Positions 7,706-14,104 of a stretch of DNA of 15,348 nucleotides are shown piece by piece. The notes under the pieces are model-generated. The model had not been told where the DNA came from. It was given only the letters and a program-made list of their open reading frames with translations, and ran no database searches. The stretch comes from JACDDK01 sp038198445 (lineage in GTDB: Bacteria; Actinomycetota; Rubrobacteria; Rubrobacterales; Rubrobacteraceae), in the NCBI GenBank assembly GCA_038198445.1, contig JBBPZZ010000184.1, forward strand, positions 1-15,348, read 5' to 3'. The first letter of the stretch is position 1. Each line of letters begins with the position of its first letter. Both the position numbers and the translations under genes were made by a program.

Positions 7706-8262
7706 CCAGGTAGCATCGCACGGCCATCATCCATTGTGCAAGTTGCTCTAGTCTGCTCTTTCAGCTCCGCAAACTTCTCTAAGCCATAGTAAGATCTGTT
7801 TTTTCGTTCTTTCTCCCATAGGTTCCAAATTCTTTGATCACTGAAAAAGGTTTTCATGCCTGCAACCCAAGCTTTCCAGACCTCTTGGTAGATGTATCCT
7901 CTCCTGTAGAACAAATATTCCTCGCTACAAAGATTAAAGTAATCGTAGAGTGCATCCTTTTCTGTCGCTCCTGGTTCCTCTCCTTTGTCTTCCAGTCTAA
8001 CGATGGCATTCAGTTCCCCGTTTAAACTGTCGTACCTTTCGTTAAAGTCGGAAATTAGTTCTTTGAGCAGCCTTGCTTCTTCCAGTTGTTGGTTTTGGAT
8101 AAAGTAAACGAAAGAAAGTAATCCGCCGATAACGGCGAGCAAGAACTTCCAATCGGCACCTACCGCATAAAAAACAGCCGTGAGAACCACTGTCAATATT
8201 AAGATGCATAAAATAATAGCCAGATAGTGATTTTGGATGAACCACTTAGCTTTGAGGCTCAT
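7703..8262 (-). CDS. Two-helix membrane protein of unknown function, C-terminus replaced by the IS630 end
   Basis: The product begins MSLKAKWFIQNHY, followed by two close transmembrane segments (about residues 13-34 and 37-58). A soluble part then contains FNERYDSLNGELNAIV and a Tyr/Trp-rich block (CSEEYLFYRRGYIYQEVWKAW). The open frame extends upstream into clpS, but ATG 8262 with GGA a few bases before it is the natural start. Codon 171 is the last one of the original gene; the remaining 15 residues are encoded by the IS right end and stop inside it at TGA 7705-7703. The gene is visibly AT-richer than its neighbours (stretches such as AATATTAAGATGCATAAAAT), suggesting acquisition from elsewhere. 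It starts 14 bases after clpS. No family was recognised. Confidence 0.75.
7724..7748. repeat. Right terminal inverted repeat of the IS630 element
   Basis: Read on the minus strand this is GAGCAACTTGCACAATGGAT followed by GATGG, the partner of the left repeat. Directly followed by TA at 7749-7750. The transposase start codon lies 18 bases inside it. Confidence 0.9.
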
Positions 8263-8276
8263 GTTTCCACTATTCC

Positions 8277-8612
8277 TTAATCCGGCTCTATGGTGGCGAT
8301 GAGGCCTTCGTTGTTGAGGCCTTCCTGGTAGAGTTCGGCCAGCTCTTTGTGGCACTTGATGACGAGGGCCTTGCCGTGCGTGTGGGCTTCGAGCATGATC
8401 GAGACGGCGTTCTGTACGCTCATCCGCGGTATGACTTTGCGGAGCACCTCTATTACGTGCTCCATCGGCGTAAAGTCGTCGTTGTGGAGGATGACCTTGT
8501 AGGGAGGCTCCGTACTCTGGCGCTGCTTGGTCTTCTCGCGTGGGGTCGTCTCGGTGGCGAAGACGACCATATTACTGGTGAATGCATCTCGAACTGTTAG
8601 CTCCGCAGGCAT
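8277..8612 (-). CDS. clpS: ATP-dependent Clp protease adaptor ClpS
   Basis: ClpS delivers substrates with destabilising N-terminal residues (N-end rule) to the ClpAP or ClpCP protease and modulates the chaperone. The 111-residue protein has the family's substrate-pocket motif YKVILHNDDFTPMEHVIEVL (residues 38-57, Asn44-Asp45-Asp46) and the second signature EAHTHGKALV (75-84). The first 35 residues are the usual flexible N-terminal extension that enters the Clp pore. ATG 8612 has a G-rich GGGGGCGAAG upstream; an internal ATG at codon 15 has none. It follows acuC after 56 bases on the same strand, so it may be read from the acuBC transcript. Confidence 0.93.
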   Translation of the reverse strand: MPAELTVRDAFTSNMVVFATETTPREKTKQRQSTEPPYKVILHNDDFTPMEHVIEVLRKVIPRMSVQNAVSIMLEAHTHGKALVIKCHKELAELYQEGLNNEGLIATIEPD

Positions 8613-8668
8613 CTTCGCCCCCGCTCGGTATCCTTGGTCAACCCATGCAAGATAGCTGTCCTGAAGCC

Positions 8669-9907
8669 TCAGCGCAACCTCTCGCGACCCTGGTTTATGA
8701 GAGGTATCACTTTTTCGAGCACTTGCTCCACGGTGCGCCGGTTGCGATCCGCTATCTCTCCGGCTCGCTCTATCGGAGGATACTCTAGCGGGTCGTCGCG
8801 CATGAGCTTCGGAAGGGTGACGGGACTCTGCGCGCCACGCTCAGAGAGCCACGACTCCGGCACCTTCTCGGGCAGTTCCTGGTGGGACACGTCGGCCCAG
8901 AGCGTGGTCCAGGCTCGCGGCACGACGCGCCAGATGTCGTAGCCTCCGCCGCCGGTGGCGACCCAGCGTCCATCGCATAGCTCGTGGGCCAGTTCGTGGA
9001 CGCGGCGCGGGACGTGTTCGTAGAGTCGTGTCGTCGCGCCGAGGTGCGTTAGAGGGTCCAGCTTGTGTCCGTCGCAGCCGTTTTGGGACAGGATCAGGTC
9101 TGGCTCGAAGGCTCGCAATACCTCCGGGACCACGGCCTCGAAGCAGGAGATCCAGGACTCATCGTCCGTGAACGGCTCCAGCGGCACGTTGACCGAGTAT
9201 CCCGTGCCTCCGTCGCGCCCCCGCTCCTCGACGCCGCCGGTCCCCGGAAAGAGGTAGCGCCCCGACTCGTGCATGGAGACAGTCAGTACCTCCGGGTCGT
9301 CGTAGAACATCCACTGCACCCCGTCGCCGTGGTGGGCGTCGGTGTCGATGTAGGCTATGCGGATGCCGGGGTGCTCCTCCTTGAGCCGGGCGATTGCGAC
9401 ACCCGCGTCGTTGTAGAAGCAGAACCCGCTCGCCTGGGAACGCATCGCGTGGTGCAGGCCCCCGGAGATACACATGGCGTGGTCGGCCTCACCACCCATC
9501 ACGAGCCGCGCCGCCTTGAGCACCGCCCCGACTACGTGCGCCCCGGCCTCGTGGACGTTCGGGACTACCGGGTTGTCCGATGTCCCGATACCGTACTGTA
9601 TTAGCTCTGAAAGAGGAGCCTGTCCGAGCCCGGCCTTCTGGACCTGCCGGATGTAGGTCAGGCTGTGGACGGTCATCAGGTCTTCGTCGCTCGCGGGCTC
9701 GGATCCGACGAAATCGTAGCCGTCCAGCAGCCCGGCGGCCTCGCATAGCTCAAGGGTCAGCCGGATCCTCAACGGGTTGAACGGGTGGTCGTTCCCGAAG
9801 CCGTAGCTCTCCAGATCCCGGTCGTGGACGATTGCCGCCTTGCCGGTCAGAGCGTCCGCTCCCTCACGCCGGTCGCCGGGGCGGCCAGAGCACGGTGTAA
9901 CCGGCAT
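8669..9907 (-). CDS. acuC: AcuC-like class I histone-deacetylase-family protein
   Basis: AcuC belongs to the arginase/HDAC zinc-hydrolase fold; in Bacillus it deacetylates and so activates acetyl-CoA synthetase. All active-site parts are visible (numbered from the ATG at 9907): the His-His pair at 152-153 in GGLHHAMRS, zinc ligands Asp190 and His192 in IDTDAHHGDG, the third ligand Asp279 in NGCDGHKLDPL, and the catalytic Tyr323 in GGGGYD. It should be an active deacylase. Start is uncertain: ATG 9907 overlaps acuB by 44 bases and has GGAG one base from it, while the homologous region begins only near TGKAAIVHD (residue 21), directly after a CTG preceded by GAGGGAG. The gene is translationally linked to acuB upstream. 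Confidence 0.93.
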   Translation of the reverse strand: MPVTPCSGRPGDRREGADALTGKAAIVHDRDLESYGFGNDHPFNPLRIRLTLELCEAAGLLDGYDFVGSEPASDEDLMTVHSLTYIRQVQKAGLGQAPLSELIQYGIGTSDNPVVPNVHEAGAHVVGAVLKAARLVMGGEADHAMCISGGLHHAMRSQASGFCFYNDAGVAIARLKEEHPGIRIAYIDTDAHHGDGVQWMFYDDPEVLTVSMHESGRYLFPGTGGVEERGRDGGTGYSVNVPLEPFTDDESWISCFEAVVPEVLRAFEPDLILSQNGCDGHKLDPLTHLGATTRLYEHVPRRVHELAHELCDGRWVATGGGGYDIWRVVPRAWTTLWADVSHQELPEKVPESWLSERGAQSPVTLPKLMRDDPLEYPPIERAGEIADRNRRTVEQVLEKVIPLINQGRERLR

Positions 9908-10517
9908 TCTCCAGTTGCGTGGCGGCCTCGCTGGTGTCTATGGTGTCCACCCGGAACACGACGAGACGCTCCGAGGGAGCGCCTTCCGCTGGCTCTGTAC
10001 GCGCTCCCATCACGACGCTCACTATGTTGATGCCGCACATCCCGAAGACACCCGCGGCCCCGGCGAGGGTGCCGGGCCGGTCGGGGACGGACACCTCCAT
10101 GCGGCTCCCCGGCTCGTGCGCGCCCACCAGATACGTCAGCGCCTCCATGACGTCCGAAGAGGTGACGATGCCGACCAACTCATCGTGCTCAACGACGGCC
10201 AGACAGCCGATCCTTCTCTCCCTCATCTCGTTCGCCGCCTGCTCTATGGGGTCTTCCGGGTGAGCCGTGAATACCTCGCGCGACATCACGTCCGCGACCT
10301 GGATCTTTGCCAGCGCCTCCGCCCGCGCGGCATCTCCCAGAGCCGGCGTCGCCAGACGCAGGTCTCTATCCGAAACCATCCCGGCGAGTCGTCCTCCCTC
10401 CAGCACCGGGAGGTGACGGATCTTCTTTTCCCGGCACAGCGCGAGCGCGTCGCCCGCCGTCGTATCCGGCGTGAGCGTCACGACCTCGCGGGTCATTGAG
10501 TCTTTGACCAGCAGCAT
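9864..10517 (-). CDS. acuB: AcuB-like CBS-pair plus ACT domain protein
   Basis: The 217-residue protein has two CBS motifs (about 1-60, including VKDSMTREVVTLTPDTT and MVSDRDLR, and 75-130, including VADVMSREVFTAHPEDP and GIVTSSDVMEAL), then an ACT domain (about 138-215, SVPDRPGTLAGAAGVFG). This order is that of AcuB of the acetoin-utilisation operon, where an adenine nucleotide is thought to bind the CBS pair and a small molecule the ACT part. The frame opens at GTG 10532, but ATG 10517 has GAGAGGG five bases upstream and is chosen. Its end overlaps the acuC frame, so both are co-expressed. No acuA (acetyltransferase) is seen in this window. Confidence 0.88.
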   Translation of the reverse strand: MLLVKDSMTREVVTLTPDTTAGDALALCREKKIRHLPVLEGGRLAGMVSDRDLRLATPALGDAARAEALAKIQVADVMSREVFTAHPEDPIEQAANEMRERRIGCLAVVEHDELVGIVTSSDVMEALTYLVGAHEPGSRMEVSVPDRPGTLAGAAGVFGMCGINIVSVVMGARTEPAEGAPSERLVVFRVDTIDTSEAATQLENAGYTVLWPPRRPA

Positions 10518-10559
10518 AAGTTCCCTCTCCACCGTTCCCAGCCATCTCCCCCTGCCGGA

Positions 10560-10588
10560 ATTGTATATGAGCCTCTCTCGTGCGGTAA
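10560..10588 (-). promoter_or_regulatory. Probable sigma-70-type promoter of acuB-acuC
   Basis: On the minus strand TTACCG (10588-10583) and TACAAT (10565-10560) are separated by exactly 17 bases, about 40 bases upstream of the chosen acuB start. It faces away from the gene at 10621 in the same 103-bp gap. Confidence 0.5.
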
Positions 10589-10604
10589 GAGCACCCTACA
10601 AAAC

Positions 10605-10613
10605 TGGTATAAA
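10605..10613 (+). promoter_or_regulatory. Extended -10 promoter (TGG-TATAAA) for the gene at 10621
   Basis: TGG directly before TATAAA forms an extended -10. Counting about seven bases downstream places the start of transcription on or beside the A of ATG 10621, so the mRNA would have no leader. This agrees with the lack of any Shine-Dalgarno. No -35 is evident. Confidence 0.5.
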
Positions 10614-10620
10614 GACTCAC

Positions 10621-10995
10621 ATGCCCGAGTACCTGAACCAATTCCTGGCGGACAAGGCGACCATGCTCGTGGAGGAGAACTTCACCGGCGTGGAGGCCGA
10701 GTGGTGGTGGGAGCGCCGTATGGGCGGTGGGATCGGAGTGTGCCAGGAGCTAGACCCGGAGACCATGAGCCATCAGATAGCGCGGCGGACGAATCGGGAG
10801 ACCTCCGAAGTCCGGCAGGTCGTCCAGGAAGAACTCAGTCTGGAAGACATGGAGCCCGTGGTGCTGACGTTCGAGATGCCTGGCGAGACCGAGGCCGCGC
10901 AAGCCGCCGCCATGCTCTCCGATCGCTCGGCGACACCCAGCGGTCTCGCGGCGCCGCTCTATCGCCGGATCGAAGAAGCCGTCAGCGCGAAGTAG
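10621..10995 (+). CDS. Small protein of unknown function, 124 residues, probably leaderless
   Basis: The frame is open from 10471, but ATG 10621 gives a compact protein beginning MPEYLNQFLADKATMLVEEN. Visible traits are an aromatic-basic patch EAEWWWERRMGGGIGVC, a helical middle (ETMSHQIARRTNRETSEVRQ), and an alanine-rich acidic C-terminal half. There is no signal peptide or membrane segment and one Cys. Codon use resembles neighbouring genes. It is the only plus-strand gene between acuB and the mer operon, divergent from acuB and converging on the rhodanese gene with only seven bases between stops. No family was recognised and I propose no function. Confidence 0.65.
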   Translation: MPEYLNQFLADKATMLVEENFTGVEAEWWWERRMGGGIGVCQELDPETMSHQIARRTNRETSEVRQVVQEELSLEDMEPVVLTFEMPGETEAAQAAAMLSDRSATPSGLAAPLYRRIEEAVSAK

Positions 10996-11002
10996 CGGTT
11001 GC

Positions 11003-11338
11003 TCAGTAGCGTGGCACGGAATCATCCAACTGCGAGTAGGCGTCGAGTCCGCCTTCCAGGTTGATGACGTTGGCGAACCCCGACCGCTGGAGAGCCTGCG
11101 TAACGTAGGCGCTGCGGGAGCCGTGGTGGCAGATCACGACCGTCTCCGCCGCCGGGTCAAGCTCGGAGATCCGCTCCGCAAGCTCTCCCATCGGGATCAA
11201 CCTGGAGCCCTCGATCCTAGCCGCCTGAAACTCCCACGGCTCCCGCACGTCCAGCAACTCCAGACGCCCCCCGGCATCGAGCCTCGTTTTGAGCTCTCCC
11301 GGTGTGATGCTGTTGTAATCCGGTTCCCGCTGCTGCAA
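11003..11338 (-). CDS. Single-domain rhodanese (sulfurtransferase)
   Basis: This 111-residue protein is one rhodanese domain, like GlpE/PspE, which carries sulfane sulfur as a persulfide on a cysteine. It has the entry motif LLDVREPWEFQAARIEGSRL (residues 28-47), the active-site loop CHHGSRS with Cys70, and the closing VINLEGGLDAYSQL. The six-residue loop fits a thiosulfate/sulfane-sulfur enzyme rather than a Cdc25-like phosphatase, which has a seven-residue loop. No signal peptide is present, so it is cytoplasmic. It starts 10 bases after the Dabb gene and is probably expressed with it. Confidence 0.9.
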   Translation of the reverse strand: MQQREPDYNSITPGELKTRLDAGGRLELLDVREPWEFQAARIEGSRLIPMGELAERISELDPAAETVVICHHGSRSAYVTQALQRSGFANVINLEGGLDAYSQLDDSVPRY

Positions 11339-11348
11339 CCTGTAAACT

Positions 11349-11639
11349 CTAGGCTTCGTAGTCGACGACTATACGGCCGGACGTAAACGCGTCGAGCTTC
11401 TCTACTCCGGCTACGTGCTCGGGATGCTTGAGATAGCCTTGCAGGTCGTCCCTGTTGTCGAAGCGGGCGAAGAGGCCGTGCGTGTATCCGCCGCCCCGGC
11501 CGCTGAAGTCCTCGCCGACCGAGATGTCAACGACGCCCGGCACGGAATCCTTGAGGCCCCGGAGCGTCGCGAGGAGGTCTTCGATGTCCTCGGGCGAAGC
11601 ATCGTCGTTGGCGGTAAAGAGTACGAGATGGTCGATCAC
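11349..11639 (-). CDS. Dabb-domain (stress-responsive dimeric alpha/beta barrel) protein
   Basis: The 96-residue protein matches the small ferredoxin-like Dabb fold: it opens with MIDHLVLFTANDDASPEDIE, has PGVVDISVGEDFS in the second strand, THGLFARFDNRDDLQGYL with the central His-Gly, and HPEHVAGVEKLDAF near the end. Family members dimerise into a barrel; some are stress-induced and some act as small-molecule cyclases or oxygenases, so the reaction here is unknown. Start is GTG 11639 with AAAGGA six bases upstream. A possible -10 TAGACT lies at 11675-11670. First gene of a pair with the rhodanese. Confidence 0.88.
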   Translation of the reverse strand: MIDHLVLFTANDDASPEDIEDLLATLRGLKDSVPGVVDISVGEDFSGRGGGYTHGLFARFDNRDDLQGYLKHPEHVAGVEKLDAFTSGRIVVDYEA

Positions 11640-11684
11640 GGCTTGTCCTTTCCCTCGGTTACGCAGCGAAGTCTAGCAGATGCC

Positions 11685-11697
11685 CGGCGGTCCGCCG
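11685..11697. repeat. Perfect 6-bp inverted repeat (CGGCGG-T-CCGCCG)
   Basis: Directly after the stop of the DUF1348-like remnant and about 10 bases upstream of a possible -10 of the Dabb gene. With a one-base centre it cannot form a normal RNA hairpin loop unless inner pairs open, and no T-run follows, so it is not a standard terminator. An operator or chance palindrome in GC-rich DNA are both possible. Confidence 0.35.
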
Positions 11698-11808
11698 TTA
11701 GAAGATCCGCCGCTCCGACTCGTCTATCTCGTAGTCGTTGATGGAGGCATCGCGGCGGCGCATCAGGCCCCGCTCGTCGAACTCCCAGTGCTCGTTGCCG
11801 TGAGAACG
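11698..11808 (-). pseudogene. C-terminal remnant of a DUF1348 (NTF2-like) protein
   Basis: The minus-strand frame encodes RSHGNEHWEFDERGLMRRRD, then ASINDYEIDESERRIF and a TAA stop (11700-11698). This is the characteristic end of DUF1348 proteins (usual pattern RSYGNENWEFDE-x-GLMRRR-x-ASIND). The family is about 150 residues long with an NTF2-like fold; only the last 37 are left. The frame is closed a few codons upstream by TGA and the sequence there no longer resembles the family, so the gene is truncated and cannot make a working protein. Confidence 0.65.
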
Positions 11809-12016
11809 CCGATCACCTCAGGGCTTTCTCGGCGGCATTTACGGCCTTGAGCACAACTCTGTACTCCTCGGCGAGCGCGTCCCCGTGAAGCTCTCGGACC
11901 AGGGAAGCCGACTGATTCGGTCAGGAATTCGACTGGCATCGAGTTTGCCTTTCCTGGACTATACCGTAGCTGCGGCGAGTAGAGGATCGTCGTTGAATCC
12001 TGCTTATGGGTTGGAC
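11809..12016. other. Gap after the mer operon; holds one unassigned coding-like fragment
   Basis: The frame 11920-11813 on the minus strand (between stops) reads SASLVRELHGDALAEEYRVV and then LKAVNAAEKALR before a TGA. It looks like the helical end of a protein but has no start codon of the usual kind near its 5' side. It may be another piece of degraded sequence joined to the DUF1348 remnant near 11812. The remaining bases (11921-12016) contain no gene or hairpin with a T-run, so the end of the mer transcript is not defined. Confidence 0.3.
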
Positions 12017-12778
12017 TTATCCGAGCAACGCGCCTCCGCCGCCCGATGAGAGCCAATAGTAGATGATGTAGACGCCCGCCAACACGAGCAAGGCCGCAGA
12101 GGCGAGCTGCACGTAGGGCACGGCCGCTCGGAGCCACTTGACGAGGCCCTGCTTGAAGAAAGCAAGCGCCAGGGTGACCATCATTAGCACCGCCGCCATG
12201 CCGAGCCCAAAGCTTACGAACTGGCCGGCTCCCGCGAGGACGCCGCCGGTTGCCAGGCTACTTCCTATTATCGCCAGGAACACCGGCAGGGTGCAGCTCA
12301 AGGATGCCGCCCCATAAGCGAGGCCGAACAGGAAGAAACCCCTTATGCTTACAGTCCCAGGGTCACCGATGTGTCCGGCGAGGCGCTCGAAGACGCCGGT
12401 GTAGAGGGTGCGTCCGGCAAGCATCCACAGCCCTATCAGGACCAGCATACCTCCGATGACGATGCCAAGGGCGGGCATGACTGCGAGAAGCACGGTACCA
12501 CCGGCGGAGATAGCGAGGCCCGCCGCCGCAAAGAGGAGGACAAAGCCCGAGGAGACGATAGCGCCCACGAGGAGCGCCCTGAGCAGGCGCGTCAGGGAGG
12601 AGCGCTTGCCGAAGTCGCTCTCCTCTGCTCCGAGGTACAGGGAGAGGTAGGCCGGCAGCATGGCGAAGCCGCATGGGTTTACGGCTGCCACCATGCCGGC
12701 CCCGAAGGCAAGGCCGACCGGGAGCGCTCCGGTCAGGACCGAGAGCCAGCCGGCGAGTATTGTCTGTATCTCGCTCAC
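12017..12778 (-). CDS. CcdA/DsbD-type thiol-disulfide electron transporter
   Basis: The 253-residue protein has about six transmembrane helices and the two family cysteines: Cys36 in AAVNPCGFAMLPAYLS (helix 1) and Cys162 in ASLSCTLPVFLAI (helix 4). In CcdA/DsbD these two form the disulfide that takes electrons from cytoplasmic thioredoxin and hands them to a thioredoxin-like protein outside. Length is close to a CcdA without extra soluble domains. Start is GTG 12778, overlapping the TGA of the TlpA-like gene by four bases (GTGA), which links translation of the two. It is the last gene of the mer operon; the partner it reduces is most likely that lipoprotein. No cytochrome c maturation gene is nearby, which argues against a purely cytochrome role. 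Confidence 0.9.
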   Translation of the reverse strand: MSEIQTILAGWLSVLTGALPVGLAFGAGMVAAVNPCGFAMLPAYLSLYLGAEESDFGKRSSLTRLLRALLVGAIVSSGFVLLFAAAGLAISAGGTVLLAVMPALGIVIGGMLVLIGLWMLAGRTLYTGVFERLAGHIGDPGTVSIRGFFLFGLAYGAASLSCTLPVFLAIIGSSLATGGVLAGAGQFVSFGLGMAAVLMMVTLALAFFKQGLVKWLRAAVPYVQLASAALLVLAGVYIIYYWLSSGGGGALLG

Positions 12779-13428
12779 AGGACCTCCTTTATTTTGCTTT
12801 CGAGTGTTCCGTAAGGCGTGGGGGCGCTATCGTGGTAGGCGATCCGGCCCTCCCGGTCGATGATGACGGTTGAGTCGAGAGCCTGGATATCCAGCGAACG
12901 CGAGACATCGCCTGTCTTGTCTATTGCCCAGGGTAGCGGTCTTATCTTTCCGGCTTGTCTGAATTTCTCGATGGTCTGCGGCGTGTCGTTGGGGTCGACC
13001 GAGATGACGAGCAGGTCTAAGCCTTTGTCCTTGTAGGCCGGATAGAGCTTAGACCAGCTCTGGGTTTCGGGGATGCAAGAACCGCACCAGCCAGCCATGA
13101 AGTAAAGAGCAACGACCTTGCCCCGCTCATCCTTGAGGTTGAACTGCTTACCGTCGAGGGTGGTCACGGCGAAGTTCGGAGCCTGCTCTCCACCTAAACC
13201 GGAGCCCGCCTGCCCAGCTGTCGCGCTGGTCTGCTTCTTTGTGGCATTTGCCTTTGTCGTAGCTTCCTTTGTCGCGGCGGTGGTCGTGGTCTGCGTGGTG
13301 GTGTTCTCCTGGGACGCGGCGGGCGTTCCAGCCTGCTTGCCTCCGGTTCCGGCGTCGCAGGCCGAAAGCGTTAGCGTCGCTGCCAGCGCCGCCACCGGCA
13401 CCAGAGCTAATTTGAGCGTTCTGGTCAT
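12775..13428 (-). CDS. TlpA/ResA-like thioredoxin-fold lipoprotein
   Basis: The 217-residue product begins with a lipoprotein signal peptide, MTRTLKLALVPVAALAATLT then LSAC, giving lipidation at Cys24. A Thr/Ala/Lys-rich flexible linker (about 30-80) follows, then a TlpA-type domain with APNFAVTTLDGKQFNLKDER, the redox motif MAGWCGSCIPE (Cys115 and Cys118), and VISVDPNDTPQT. The frame is open further upstream to 13743, but ATG 13428 has AGGAG seven bases before it and starts the signal peptide. It overlaps the merE-like stop and the ccdA start by four bases each. Role inferred: reduction of extracytoplasmic disulfides or metal-thiolates with electrons from the CcdA protein. A mercury-related role follows from the operon only. 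Confidence 0.9.
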   Translation of the reverse strand: MTRTLKLALVPVAALAATLTLSACDAGTGGKQAGTPAASQENTTTQTTTTAATKEATTKANATKKQTSATAGQAGSGLGGEQAPNFAVTTLDGKQFNLKDERGKVVALYFMAGWCGSCIPETQSWSKLYPAYKDKGLDLLVISVDPNDTPQTIEKFRQAGKIRPLPWAIDKTGDVSRSLDIQALDSTVIIDREGRIAYHDSAPTPYGTLESKIKEVL

Positions 13429-13748
13429 CTCTCTACTCCTGATCTCGATCTCCATGCCAGACGGCTTCGGGTGTAGGCGTACGTTCCGTCCTCCGCCGAG
13501 CGGTCGGGAGGTTGGCCTTTTCTGGATGAACGGTTCAGCAGGTAGAGCGCCGCAACCAGAGCTCCGACGAAATACGCCGTCGCCAGCGCGACGAGCAGTC
13601 CGGTATGGGCGGTAAGCGCCGCGCCGAGCGCGGTTCCTCCGAGGAGGGTGAGCGCGAGCGGAAGCGTCAGGGCCAGATGACATGGGCAGGAGATGAGTGC
13701 CGTCACCGCCAGCGCATAGCCCACGATCTTGTTCGCTGTCCATTTCAT
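13425..13748 (-). CDS. merE: MerE-like small mercury transporter
   Basis: The 107-residue protein has two transmembrane helices; the first ends in ALISCPCHLALTLPLALTLL with the CPC motif (Cys21, Cys23), which corresponds to the TCPCHLPI motif of MerE, a broad-specificity mercury uptake protein. GGTALGAAL after it matches the MerE AGTTAGAFL segment. The hydrophilic C-terminal tail (about 72-107) is longer than in proteobacterial MerE, which is near 78 residues. ATG 13748 overlaps the merC-like stop by four bases and its own TGA overlaps the tlpA ATG by four. It should let Hg(II), perhaps methylmercury, cross the membrane toward MerA. Confidence 0.75.
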   Translation of the reverse strand: MKWTANKIVGYALAVTALISCPCHLALTLPLALTLLGGTALGAALTAHTGLLVALATAYFVGALVAALYLLNRSSRKGQPPDRSAEDGTYAYTRSRLAWRSRSGVER

Positions 13749-14101
13749 CTCACGATCCCTTGCTTCGTCTGGCGAATGGCAACGACGTTCCAGATGGAGG
13801 CCGCGATCATCGCCGCGGCTCCCGCGTAGATCAGGGCCGGGAGCGAGAAGATCCCGGCAACCATCAGCGCCGCGCCGATCCATCCCAGGACCAGCACGCC
13901 GCGCAACCCGTGGCGCGCCACGCCGCTCCCGAGACCCCACAGGGCAAGCCCTAGAAAGAGTGCGAGCAGGGGGAAGAGAATCAGGTCATAGACCAGAAAT
14001 CCAAGCCCCGCTGCGGAGAGTGCTCCTAGTAGCGCCGGCACACCGGCGCAGCAGAGTGCCGCGAAGGCCGAGCCCAGAGATCCGAAGATTCCTGCGCGCA
14101 T
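13745..14101 (-). CDS. merC: MerC/MerT-type mercuric ion membrane transporter
   Basis: The 118-residue protein is almost entirely hydrophobic, with four predicted helices. The first carries a vicinal cysteine pair (Cys17-Cys18) in FAALCCAGVPALLGALSAAG, the place where MerT and MerC bind Hg(II). The order PALLGALSAAGLGFL and the last helix IYAGAAAMIAASIWN resemble MerC, whereas length and the adjacent Cys-Cys are also MerT-like. No further cysteines and no separate MerP are seen. ATG 14101 is three bases after the regulator stop. It imports Hg(II) for reduction. Confidence 0.75.
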   Translation of the reverse strand: MRAGIFGSLGSAFAALCCAGVPALLGALSAAGLGFLVYDLILFPLLALFLGLALWGLGSGVARHGLRGVLVLGWIGAALMVAGIFSLPALIYAGAAAMIAASIWNVVAIRQTKQGIVR

Positions 14102-14104
14102 TCT

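Larger units (their letters stand above)
6747..7748 (-). mobile_element. Complete IS630-family insertion sequence, 1002 bp
   Basis: The element is bounded by imperfect 25-bp terminal inverted repeats and flanked on both sides by TA (6745-6746 and 7749-7750), the target duplication expected for IS630/Tc1-mariner elements. Inside is a two-frame DDE transposase on the minus strand filling almost the whole length. All parts needed for transposition appear intact, so it may be mobile or recently active. It has inserted at the very end of a membrane-protein gene, oriented the same way as that gene. Confidence 0.92.

Noticed and set aside
9065..9604. 179-codon plus-strand frame opposite acuC
   Set aside because: Antisense shadow of the acuC active-site region, which is unmistakable on the minus strand.
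11763..12137. 124-codon minus-strand frame overlapping the end of ccdA
   Set aside because: It runs through the ccdA 3' end in another frame with Arg/Ser-rich composition; the coding-like signals in the gap are in different frames.
13429..13743. 105-residue upstream extension of the TlpA-like protein
   Set aside because: It overlaps the merE-like gene in another frame; the signal peptide and ribosome site place the start at 13428.
13749..13940. 64-residue extension of the merE-like frame into merC
   Set aside because: The segment is a Arg/Gly-rich shadow of merC; ATG 13748 starts the hydrophobic MerE-like sequence and gives the 4-nt overlap pattern.
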